Source of the DNA: Prochlorococcus sp. scB243_495D8
Lineage (GTDB): Bacteria > Cyanobacteriota > Cyanobacteriia > PCC-6307 > Cyanobiaceae
Length of the DNA stretch: 64,000 nt
Assembly (NCBI GenBank): GCA_000634195.1
Contig: JFLT01000015.1
Location: forward strand, 80,001 to 144,000
Reading direction: 5' to 3'
The position numbers were made by a program, and so were the translations under genes. Under the pieces are notes generated by a model. It was not told the origin of the DNA and did not search any database. It saw only the letters and a list, made by a program, of their open reading frames with translations. Shown here one piece after another: positions 56,485 through 64,000 of this stretch (the first letter of the stretch is position 1; every line of letters starts with the position of its first letter).

Positions 56485-57267
56485 TTACATTCCATTAATG
56501 CAGTAACCCGCATCAACATAAATTGTTTGGCCTGAAATGCCGCTAGAGAGATCACTTAACAAAAAAGCAGCTGTATTACCTACTTCTGTTTGAGTGACTG
56601 TTCTGCGTAAAGGGGCTTTTTCTTCAACATTGTGAATCATATCTAAAATGCCACCTATAGCAGAACTCGCAAGTGTTCTTATAGGCCCAGCACTTATTGC
56701 GTTAACTCTGACTTGTTTTTCGGGACCAAGTTCTGCAGAAAGATATCTTACTGAAGCTTCTAAAGCTGCTTTAGCAACCCCCATCACGTTATAGTTAGGA
56801 ATTGCCCTTTCTGAACCTAAATAAGTTAATGAGACAACTCCAGCACCATCACTAAAAAGTGGTTTTGCTGCTTTACATAGAGGTGCTAACGAATACGCAC
56901 TTATATTAAGAGCCCTATCAAAACCCTCTGAAGTGGTAGCACTATAATCTCCAATCAATTCATCGCGTCCTGCAAATGCTAGGCAGTGAACTAATCCGTC
57001 AATTTGCCCCCAATTGTCTTTTATATTTTTAAAGATTTCTTCAATTTGAGCTGGATTTTGAACATCAAGAGGCAAAAATAAGGATGGGTTTAAAGGTTCA
57101 GTTAGTTCTCTAACTTTAGATTCGAATCTTCCCTTATCATCAGGCAAATATGTGATTCCAAGTTCTGCGCCAGCTTTTGAAAGTTGTTGAGCGATACCCC
57201 ATGCTATTGAACGATTGTTGGCAATTCCCGTAACAAGAATTTTTTTGCCAGTTAGATTTAGAAGCAT
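56485..57267 (-). CDS. fabI: Enoyl-ACP reductase (NADH)
   Basis: A 260-residue short-chain reductase of the final step of fatty-acid elongation. The dinucleotide loop is VTGIANNRSIAWGIAQQL, FabI-type rather than the simple GxxxGxG. The catalytic pair Tyr-x6-Lys is in YNVMGVAKAALE. RVNAISAGPIRTLASSAI is the substrate-loop region. Length is normal. It is close upstream of hisB and divergent from the thioredoxin-fold gene. Confidence 0.97.
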   Translation of the reverse strand: MLLNLTGKKILVTGIANNRSIAWGIAQQLSKAGAELGITYLPDDKGRFESKVRELTEPLNPSLFLPLDVQNPAQIEEIFKNIKDNWGQIDGLVHCLAFAGRDELIGDYSATTSEGFDRALNISAYSLAPLCKAAKPLFSDGAGVVSLTYLGSERAIPNYNVMGVAKAALEASVRYLSAELGPEKQVRVNAISAGPIRTLASSAIGGILDMIHNVEEKAPLRRTVTQTEVGNTAAFLLSDLSSGISGQTIYVDAGYCINGM

Positions 57268-57372
57268 TTTGTTTATTATTTCTATTATTCTCCTATATAA
57301 AAGTACCTATCTTTACGGATTAGTGCAAAATATACAATAATTTTCAAATATCAAAGAATTTTTAACTTGAAC

Positions 57373-57966
57373 ATGGTAAGAACAAATTCTATGGTTTTGG
57401 AATTAGGTTTTCAATTACCGAATTTCGAAATGTTAAATGCTAATTCTTCAAAAAATGAATATTTTAATTCTCATAAGCTAGATAATCGGCATTTACTTTT
57501 AATGTTTATTTGTGCCCATTGCCCATTTGTAAAATATATTGAGAATCAAATTTTCACCTTAAGTAAAGAAATTGAAAATACAGTTCAAACAATTGCAATT
57601 TCTAGTAATGATATTGTCACACATCCTTCAGATTCTCCTAAAAATTTAAAATTACAAGCACAAACACAAGGATGGAGTTTTCCTTATCTATATGATGAAA
57701 ATCAAAATTTTGCTAAGAAATTAAAAGCGGCTTGCACACCAGATTTTTATCTTTTTTCAAATGAAGGAGATGATCATTTTTTATTGTATTATCATGGCCA
57801 ATTAGACGATAGTAGACCAGGTAATAATATCCCTCTATCTGGAAAAGATTTGCGCTCTGCTGTAAAAGATTTGAATCAAGATAATTGTTATCCTTCAAAT
57901 CAGATACCTTCTTTAGGTTGCAATATAAAATGGACTCCTGGTAAAGAACCAAGTTGGTTTAAATGA
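57373..57966 (+). CDS. Peroxiredoxin/thioredoxin-like (AhpC/TSA-type) protein
   Basis: A 197-residue thioredoxin-fold protein related to the AhpC/TSA peroxiredoxins and ResA. The active-site segment is FICAHCPFVKYIENQI with CAHC near 50-53. LYDENQNFAKKLKAACTPDFYLF and DDSRPGNNIPLSGKDLRSAV follow. A TTG at 57367 could add two residues; the ATG at 57373 seems better. It is soluble, and the electron donor is not known. It is followed after 54 bases by the DegT-like gene. Confidence 0.85.
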   Translation: MVRTNSMVLELGFQLPNFEMLNANSSKNEYFNSHKLDNRHLLLMFICAHCPFVKYIENQIFTLSKEIENTVQTIAISSNDIVTHPSDSPKNLKLQAQTQGWSFPYLYDENQNFAKKLKAACTPDFYLFSNEGDDHFLLYYHGQLDDSRPGNNIPLSGKDLRSAVKDLNQDNCYPSNQIPSLGCNIKWTPGKEPSWFK

Positions 57967-58020
57967 ATTAATAATTTTTTTTTACCCATAGAAATATGGT
58001 TTAGGGTTAATATATTTACT

Positions 58021-59226
58021 ATGCAGATACCTCCATTTACTTTAAATAGGCAGTACCAGGAAATTGGCTCAGAAATTGAGAGTGAGGTTTCTAAAGTTTT
58101 AAAAGGGGGCCAGTATATTGGAGGACAAGAAATTGCCAAATTTGAGGAGAGTTTTTCAAATCTGATTGGTGTTGAAAATACTATTGGATGTAATAGTGGA
58201 ACTGATGCTTTAGTATTAGCGTTGCGCGCATTAGATATTGGTGTGGGTGATGAAGTTATTACCTCATCTTTTAGTTTTTTTGCAACTGCAGAGGCTATTA
58301 GTGCAGTTGGTGCTAATCCTGTTTTGGTAGATATCGATCCAGAAACTTATCTCATTAATACTGAACTAATAGAACAAGAAATAAATTCTAATACCAAGGC
58401 AATTATGCCAGTTCATCTATTTGGTAATGCAGTGAATATGACCTTAATAAAATCTTTGGCCAAGAAATATGACTTAAAAGTAATCGAAGATTGTGCTCAG
58501 GCAACATGCACAATGTGGGAAAATTCAAAAGTTGGTAGTATCGGTGATATTGGCTGTTTTAGCTTTTTTCCTACTAAGAATTTAGGAGCTGCTGGAGATG
58601 GTGGAGCAGTAACAACTTCAGATCAGAAGATTGCAAAAAAAATTAGAGAACTTGCTGTTCATGGTAGCCCAATAAGATATCATCATACCCAAATTGGATA
58701 TAACAGCAGACTTGATACAATTCAAGCTGCCATATTAAACATTAAAATTAAATATATCTCTAAGTGGATTGATAATCGCCAAACAATTGCTAGTAATTAC
58801 CTTGATTTATTAGAAAAAAATCCATTTATTAGTTTTCCAAAAATTAGCTCTGATTCAATTTTCCATTCTTGGAATCAATTTGTCATCAAATTAAGAAACG
58901 ATAAATATTTTTTAAATGAAAATTTTTCAAATTTATTTGATACTGATTGCAAAAAATATAATTCCTTAAGGAATTTGGTAAAACAACAACTTTTTGAAAA
59001 AGGTATTATTTCAATTATTTATTATCCAATTCCAATACACGCGCAAATAGCTTACAAAAATAAAAATTTTTCTAGAACAAAACTTATTAATACAGAGAGA
59101 ATTTGTACAGAAGTTCTTAGTCTTCCAATGTTTCCCGAAATTTCTTATGAAGAGCAAGTTTATGTAACAGAAAATTTAAATAAAGTTTTAAAGAATTGTA
59201 TAGAGGAAATTCAAATTTCAGCATAA
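58021..59226 (+). CDS. DegT/DnrJ/EryC1/StrS family PLP aminotransferase
   Basis: A 401-residue sugar aminotransferase-like protein. The PLP Lys186 is in CFSFFPTKNLGAAGDGGAV. Cofactor contacts NSGTDALVLALRALD near 60-74 and IEDCAQ are visible. The family transfers amino groups to nucleotide-linked keto-sugars in envelope polysaccharides; it is also called a pleiotropic regulator. Substrate is not known. Its 3' end overlaps the convergent phrA by 16 bases. Confidence 0.93.
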   Translation: MQIPPFTLNRQYQEIGSEIESEVSKVLKGGQYIGGQEIAKFEESFSNLIGVENTIGCNSGTDALVLALRALDIGVGDEVITSSFSFFATAEAISAVGANPVLVDIDPETYLINTELIEQEINSNTKAIMPVHLFGNAVNMTLIKSLAKKYDLKVIEDCAQATCTMWENSKVGSIGDIGCFSFFPTKNLGAAGDGGAVTTSDQKIAKKIRELAVHGSPIRYHHTQIGYNSRLDTIQAAILNIKIKYISKWIDNRQTIASNYLDLLEKNPFISFPKISSDSIFHSWNQFVIKLRNDKYFLNENFSNLFDTDCKKYNSLRNLVKQQLFEKGIISIIYYPIPIHAQIAYKNKNFSRTKLINTERICTEVLSLPMFPEISYEEQVYVTENLNKVLKNCIEEIQISA

Positions 59227-60644
59227 AGTGACTTAAATAATCTTTGTTGTATGTTGTGATTGACAATAGGGCTTGAATAATTATTTTTTTCTAAATTAGA
59301 TATCTCCCCATTTAATAATTCTGAATTTGATACTTTAGATAATTCAGGAATCCAATATTTAATATATTCGCAAATAGGATCAAATTTTTTTGCTTGGGTA
59401 TATGGATTAAAAATTCTGAGTGGTTTTGGATCCATACCGCTGCTGGCGCTCCACTGCCATCCCCCATTATTTGCGGCTAAGTCTCCATCAACCAAAGTCT
59501 CCATAAATTTTTTCTCGCCCATTTGCCAATTGCATATAAGATCTTTTACCAGGAATGAAGCGACTATCATCCTACATCTGTTATGCATCCAGCCAGTACT
59601 ATTTAGTTGACGCATTGCAGCATCAACTATAGGTATTCCGGTCTCTCCGTTGCTCCAATGCTGAAACCATTCATTATTGTTTTGCCATGGAAATTGATCC
59701 CATTTTTTTCTATATGGACCTTTCTCTAGCTCTGGGAAATGGAATAAGCAATGTTGATAAAATTCACGCCAAACAAGTTCTTTTTGCCAAGTTTCAATTG
59801 ATATGTAATTTTCTTGATTTGCAAAATCTGAATTTAAATTTAATGTGGCGTTCCAAATTTTTCTAATGCTGATGGTGCCGAATCTGAGAGATGCACTTAG
59901 AAAAGATGTCCCATTATGGGAAGGAAAATCTCTTGCGGAATTATAAGAATATATTTTTTTTTCGTTAATGAAGTTTTCTAATAATGTTTCTGCAGCATTC
60001 TCTCCAGGTCTACATGGACAAATATTGGAACCAGGAAATTTGATATTTTTGATAAATTTCTCTAGAACCGAATCAGATGAATTTATTGTCTTATCTTTGA
60101 GTTTATGATCTATATCTTTAAACTGGAAAACAACTTTATCTTGTTCATATGAACCTAATAAATTCATTTTTAATTTAAGGTTTTTATAGAAAGGTCCATA
60201 AACTGAATAGGGATGATTATTCCCTGAAAATATTTTTAAAGGTTCTACTAATAAGTGATCCCAAGTTTCAATAAATTGAATATTTTGTTCTTTTAAATTT
60301 TTTTTTATTTGTAAATCGCGATTAATCTCGTAAGGTTCAATTGATCTATTCCAAAAAACAAATTTAGCATCTATTTTCTTTGCTAATTGAGGAATTATTA
60401 ATACGGGATCTCCTTCTTCGATAACTAATCTACTACCCATTTTTTTCCAATTATTTCCTAATTCTTGAAGTGAATTTCCTAGAAACCAAGCTCTTGAAAT
60501 TGCATTGAAATCGTGTGAGTAATTTTTATCAAATATATAAGTTGAAGTAATAGCATTTGATAATGAAAATGCTTTGATTAAAGCTTGATTATCAAATATT
60601 CTTAAATCCTTTCTATGCCAAAAAAGTATTCTAGGTTTATTCAT
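59211..60644 (-). CDS. phrA: Deoxyribodipyrimidine photolyase (cryptochrome/photolyase family)
   Basis: A 477-residue flavoprotein that uses blue light to repair cyclobutane pyrimidine dimers. The N-terminal Rossmann antenna domain starts RILFWHRKDLRIFDNQALIKAF. The C-terminal FAD domain has REFYQHCLFHFPELE, AAMRQLNSTGWMHNRCRMIVASFLVKDL, and DGDLAANNGGWQWSASSGMD near 390-409, which mark a CPD photolyase. It starts within the stop of the Nudix gene (ATGA overlap), so it is translationally coupled to it. It suits an organism living in strong light. Confidence 0.95.
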   Translation of the reverse strand: MNKPRILFWHRKDLRIFDNQALIKAFSLSNAITSTYIFDKNYSHDFNAISRAWFLGNSLQELGNNWKKMGSRLVIEEGDPVLIIPQLAKKIDAKFVFWNRSIEPYEINRDLQIKKNLKEQNIQFIETWDHLLVEPLKIFSGNNHPYSVYGPFYKNLKLKMNLLGSYEQDKVVFQFKDIDHKLKDKTINSSDSVLEKFIKNIKFPGSNICPCRPGENAAETLLENFINEKKIYSYNSARDFPSHNGTSFLSASLRFGTISIRKIWNATLNLNSDFANQENYISIETWQKELVWREFYQHCLFHFPELEKGPYRKKWDQFPWQNNNEWFQHWSNGETGIPIVDAAMRQLNSTGWMHNRCRMIVASFLVKDLICNWQMGEKKFMETLVDGDLAANNGGWQWSASSGMDPKPLRIFNPYTQAKKFDPICEYIKYWIPELSKVSNSELLNGEISNLEKNNYSSPIVNHNIQQRLFKSLYAEI

Positions 60645-61204
60645 AATTTATCTAAAAATTGTTTAGCTCTAAACCAAGCCGTAACGGTTTTTGCGTCAAG
60701 AATTTCATCCCCACTAGAAATAAGATTATCTATTTCGTCTGGATCTAAAATTAATACTTCTATATCTTCATCTAAATCTCCTTTAACCTCGGAATTGAGT
60801 TTGTTTAAATCACGAGCTAAAAATAAATAAATTTCTTCATCTGCATAACCAGGAGCAGGGACAAGAGTTCCTAGTTCATCCCATTTGTTTGCACTGAATC
60901 CAGTCTCTTCTTGTATTTCTCTTTGAATTGAATTAATAGGTGTTTCACCTATTTCTAATGTGCCTGCTGGAAATTCTAATAAATACCTTGAGACAGCAAA
61001 TCTATATTGCCTAAGAACGATAACTTTATTGTCTTTTGTAATAGGTACGGCTAATGCTGCCCCTGGATGCTTAATGTATCCATATTCACCTTCATGTCCA
61101 TTTGGAAGCTCAATTCTATTTATTTCGAAACTAAATTTTTTTGACTTTAACTCAGATATTTTTTCTTTAAAAATTGATTTTCTTATAAGGTTTTTATTGC
61201 TCAT
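60641..61204 (-). CDS. Nudix hydrolase (ADP-ribose pyrophosphatase-like)
   Basis: A 187-residue Nudix protein. The Nudix box runs from the G of GTLEIGETPINSIQREIQEETGF and is a perfect match to G-x5-E-x7-REUXEEXGU, with REIQEETGF at its end. LRQYRFAVSRYLLEFPAGTLE before it is typical of ADP-ribose pyrophosphatases. It is likely cytosolic housekeeping. The stop overlaps the phrA start by four bases, and folK lies 51 bases upstream. Confidence 0.9.
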   Translation of the reverse strand: MSNKNLIRKSIFKEKISELKSKKFSFEINRIELPNGHEGEYGYIKHPGAALAVPITKDNKVIVLRQYRFAVSRYLLEFPAGTLEIGETPINSIQREIQEETGFSANKWDELGTLVPAPGYADEEIYLFLARDLNKLNSEVKGDLDEDIEVLILDPDEIDNLISSGDEILDAKTVTAWFRAKQFLDKL

Positions 61205-61255
61205 AATTTTTAAATAAAAATAGCCTAACAGTTATTTTTTGGTTTTGTAAATCAT

Positions 61256-61819
61256 TTATATAGACCATTTTGGGTTATCAAACTTTGTGATTTTTTGGCT
61301 TCTACTTAAGATTTCAGATAGTGGCGTAATAACAAAATTACGATTCATGAATCTAGGATGAGGTAATGTTAGTTCTTCGTCAAAAGTGTGAAAATCTTCC
61401 CACCAAAGAATATCTAAATCGAGACATCTTGATAGCCATTTCTTACCCTTTGGCGTCTCTTTTCGTCCGAAAAATCTCTCTAACTTTTTTAGCTCTTTTA
61501 AGAGTAATTTAGCTTTTTTATTTGATGGTTTTGGAAAAGAATTACTTTTTATAAGTAATAGAGTATTTAAATAATTTGGCTGTTCATTATCAACACCATG
61601 GGGTAATGTCTCATAAATTGAAGACCAAAAAAAGTTTGCATGAAATTTGCTTTTCTCTTCTTTTTTTTTGTTAAAACTATCTCCCCACTCATTGATTATT
61701 TCCTCTATTTTTGGTTTGCAAATTAATAGTGAATTAAAAGGGCTTCCGAATTTACTATCAATATTTGCTCCGAGGGATATACATAGTCCATTTTTGATAT
61801 TAAAATTTGATAATTCCAC
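61256..61819 (-). CDS. folK: 7,8-dihydro-6-hydroxymethylpterin pyrophosphokinase
   Basis: A 187-residue folate enzyme that transfers diphosphate from ATP to 6-hydroxymethyl-7,8-dihydropterin. The signature [10 protein letters not shown] and then [21 protein letters not shown] near 145-170 are diagnostic. [17 protein letters not shown] is the start of the fold. It is divergent from chlD with 47 bases between starts. It heads a folK/Nudix/phrA run; folate is also the phrA antenna in many species. Confidence 0.94.
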   Translation of the reverse strand: MELSNFNIKNGLCISLGANIDSKFGSPFNSLLICKPKIEEIINEWGDSFNKKKEEKSKFHANFFWSSIYETLPHGVDNEQPNYLNTLLLIKSNSFPKPSNKKAKLLLKELKKLERFFGRKETPKGKKWLSRCLDLDILWWEDFHTFDEELTLPHPRFMNRNFVITPLSEILSRSQKITKFDNPKWSI

Positions 61820-61866
61820 TACAAAAAAAAAGTTATTGGATAAATTCTATATCAGGCATTTTTAAA

Positions 61867-64000
61867 GTGATTTTGAACCCCGATTTAAAAGAAAAAGAAG
61901 AAATAAAAGATTTAATGAAGTCAAAGGATTCTTTTAGAGCTTTCCCTTTGGCCGCAATTACAGGTCATAGCTTATTGAAATTATCATTACTTTTGGCAGC
62001 AGTTGATCCCAGTTTAGGAGGAGTGATTATTGCTGGAGGAAGAGGCACTGGTAAGTCAGTATTAGCAAGGGGTTTACATACTTTACTTCCTCCTATTGAG
62101 GTATTAGATAATGAATCAATACTGGAAAAGCTAACTGAGACAAATAGTGGAACTTCATTAAGACCTATTGGTAGGAACCTAGATCCAGATAAACCAGAGG
62201 AATGGGATATTAGTACTAATAAATTGTTGGATGAGGTAATTGGAAGTGATTATTTGAATCAAATTGAAGAAATTCCAAAAAAAGTAAGAGAGGCTCCATT
62301 TATTCAAGTTCCCATTGGTATAACTGAAGACAGGCTAGTTGGATCAATTGACGTCGCTGCATCATTGAGTACGGGAGAACAAGTTTTTCAACCTGGAATT
62401 TTAGCGGAGGCTCATAGAGGTGTTCTTTATGTAGACGATATAAATTTATTGGATGATGGCATTGTAAATTTAATTCTTGAAGCCACAGGAAGAGAGAAAA
62501 ATAATATTGAAAGAGATGGTTTAAGCCTTTCTCATCCTTGTAAGTCACTTTTAATAGCAACTTATAATCCTGAAGAAGGTGCTCTAAGAGATCATGTTTT
62601 AGATCGTTTTGCCATCGTGCTTTCCGCAGATCAATCTATTGATAATGCTCAAAGAGTTGAAATTACAAAATCTGTTTTATCGCACGCAGAAAATAATATT
62701 AAATTTTCAGAAAAATGGTCTGAAGAATCTGATAATTTATCTACTCAATTAATTTTGGCAAGGCAATGGCTAAAGGATGTAAAGATAACAAAAGAGCAAA
62801 TAACCTATTTAGTGAATGAAGCTCTTAGAGGAGGAGTAGAAGGGCATAGGTCAGAATTATTTGCAGTAAAAGTAGCAAAGGCTAATGCAGCTCTTCGAGG
62901 CGATGAGAATGTAAATTCTGAAGACCTAAAAGTAGCAGTTAAGTTAGTTATTCTCCCACGAGCAATGCAAATTCCTCCAGAAGATGATGATATTCAACCG
63001 CCACCCCCAGAGGATCAGAGCCCTCCTCCCCCACCACAGTCAAATAATGAAGACTCTGAACCTGAGTCTAATGAAAATGATGATAATCAAGAGCAAGAAC
63101 AAGAAGAAGATAATTCCGATGGAGAAGAAGAATCAACCCCTGAAATCCCTGAAGAATTTATATTAGATCCTGAGGCATGTATGGTTGATCCTGATTTATT
63201 ACTTTTTTCATCAGCTAAAGCAAAAGCAGGAAATAGTGGAAGTAGATCAGTCATATTTAGCGATAGTAGAGGAAGATATGTAAAACCAATAATTCCAAGA
63301 GGTAAAGTAAAAAGAATTGCTGTGGATGCAACTCTTCGAGCTGCTGCGCCTTATCAAAAATCAAGGAGATTAAGGAATCCCAATAAATCAATAGTTATCG
63401 AAGAAAATGATTTTAGGGCAAAGCTTCTTCAAAAAAAAGCGGGTGCTTTAGTTATTTTTCTCGTTGATGCTAGTGGCTCTATGGCTCTAAATAGAATGCA
63501 AAGTGCCAAGGGCGCAGTTATAAGACTTTTAACAGAGGCATATGAGAATAGAGATGAAGTAGCACTCATACCTTTTAGAGGTAATCAGGCAGAAGTTCTT
63601 TTGCCTCCAACAAGATCAATAACCGCCGCAAAAAGAAGGTTGGAAACAATGCCTTGTGGCGGAGGATCCCCTTTGGCACACGGACTAACTCAATCAGCAA
63701 AAGTAGCTAAAAATGCCCTTTCAACAGGAGATATAGGTCAAGTTATTGTTGTGGGTATTACTGATGGCCGAGGGAATGTACCATTAGGATTATCTCTAGG
63801 ACAAAATGAGGTTGAGGGAAAAGATAACAATAATGAAAATGTCAATTTAAAACAGGAGGTTCTAGATATCGCTTCAAAATATCCCATGCTTGGGATAAAA
63901 CTCTTAGTAATTGATACAGAGAGAAAATTTATAGCAAGTGGATTTGGTAAAGAATTAGCAGAGGCTGCTCAGGGGAAATACGTCCAATTGCCTAAAGCTA
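61867..64000 (+). CDS. chlD: Magnesium chelatase subunit ChlD (3' end outside window)
   Basis: The 711 visible residues are nearly all of the subunit that, with ChlI and ChlH, inserts magnesium into protoporphyrin IX in chlorophyll synthesis. The AAA+ half has a Walker A-like GGRGTGKS at 57-64 and the segment [14 protein letters not shown] Pro-rich then acidic linker follows near 377-430. The von Willebrand A half has the MIDAS motif DASGS near 535-539. GTG at 61867 is my start; an in-frame ATG at 61915 would remove 16 residues. The frame is open to the right edge, so the C-terminus is missing. Confidence 0.96.
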   Translation, partial: MILNPDLKEKEEIKDLMKSKDSFRAFPLAAITGHSLLKLSLLLAAVDPSLGGVIIAGGRGTGKSVLARGLHTLLPPIEVLDNESILEKLTETNSGTSLRPIGRNLDPDKPEEWDISTNKLLDEVIGSDYLNQIEEIPKKVREAPFIQVPIGITEDRLVGSIDVAASLSTGEQVFQPGILAEAHRGVLYVDDINLLDDGIVNLILEATGREKNNIERDGLSLSHPCKSLLIATYNPEEGALRDHVLDRFAIVLSADQSIDNAQRVEITKSVLSHAENNIKFSEKWSEESDNLSTQLILARQWLKDVKITKEQITYLVNEALRGGVEGHRSELFAVKVAKANAALRGDENVNSEDLKVAVKLVILPRAMQIPPEDDDIQPPPPEDQSPPPPPQSNNEDSEPESNENDDNQEQEQEEDNSDGEEESTPEIPEEFILDPEACMVDPDLLLFSSAKAKAGNSGSRSVIFSDSRGRYVKPIIPRGKVKRIAVDATLRAAAPYQKSRRLRNPNKSIVIEENDFRAKLLQKKAGALVIFLVDASGSMALNRMQSAKGAVIRLLTEAYENRDEVALIPFRGNQAEVLLPPTRSITAAKRRLETMPCGGGSPLAHGLTQSAKVAKNALSTGDIGQVIVVGITDGRGNVPLGLSLGQNEVEGKDNNNENVNLKQEVLDIASKYPMLGIKLLVIDTERKFIASGFGKELAEAAQGKYVQLPKA

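Noticed and set aside
62300..62560. Minus-strand 86-codon frame inside chlD
   Set aside because: A shadow of the conserved AAA+ part of chlD.
1..64000. Mobile elements, CRISPR arrays, phage genes or islands
   Set aside because: No repeats, transposase, integrase or array were seen, base use is even, and all genes with a recognised function belong to the cyanobacterial core.

Overview
This window is AT-rich, gene-dense cyanobacterial core chromosome that looks like a high-light-clade Prochlorococcus. The evidence is the short spacers, one psbA (D1) gene, single genes for small photosystem II subunits (psbO, psbH, psbN, psbI, psbK), chlD, crtR, ntcA and amt1, a DNA photolyase, and many small proteins of cyanobacteria-only families (DUF2555, DUF3084, DUF3146, DUF3155, DUF3177, DUF3181, Ycf20, Ycf66). 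I see no rRNA, insertion sequence, integrase, phage gene, CRISPR array or genomic island. The strain cannot be named from the sequence alone.

Layout: 1-2.7 kb holds the start of a glutathione S-transferase-like gene, an aspartoacylase, a probable 42-residue gene and psbA with its leader and terminator. 2.7-10.1 kb holds aroC, eda, ftsH, ATP sulfurylase, psbO, coaBC and DUF2555. 10.3-14.2 kb holds Ycf20, pyrB, a 3-methyladenine glycosylase, gatC, crtR and tRNA-Leu. 14.3-21.5 kb holds a Ycf66-like gene, ileS, trmB, glmM and a membrane thioredoxin. 21.5-26.5 kb holds a cobO-like/dcd/thyX cluster divergent from ntcA, then DUF3084, a YqgF-like gene, DUF3146 and pth. 26.6-34.1 kb holds psbH, psbN, psbI, an OstA/LptD-like gene, leuD, leuC, cinA, glyA and tRNA-Arg. 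34.1-46.8 kb holds murJ, sfsA, amt1 behind an NtcA box, ispH, a DoxX protein, purH, an esterase, DUF3155, a histidine kinase, cobS, tgt and psbK. 46.8-64 kb holds an oxidoreductase, a CBS-domain membrane protein, tRNA-Met, pyrE, ygfZ, a RecB-like nuclease, a phosphohexomutase, an XTP pyrophosphatase, a carotenoid oxygenase, hisB, fabI, a peroxiredoxin-like protein, a DegT aminotransferase, phrA, a Nudix hydrolase, folK and most of chlD.

Together the genes cover photosystem II assembly and upkeep, chlorophyll and carotenoid synthesis, nitrogen sensing and ammonium uptake, sulfate activation, nucleotide, amino-acid, folate and corrinoid metabolism, and envelope biogenesis. Several gene pairs overlap tail to tail, as expected of a streamlined genome.

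No clearly new multi-gene system is visible. The best leads are: an unlisted 42-residue ORF beside psbA; a corrinoid adenosyltransferase-like protein without its Walker A motif, encoded with dcd and thyX; crtR and cobS reading frames with no ATG, GTG or TTG at the expected N-terminus; and stem-loops in the psbA and amt1 leaders. Domain-family names were assigned by recognition, without database searches.
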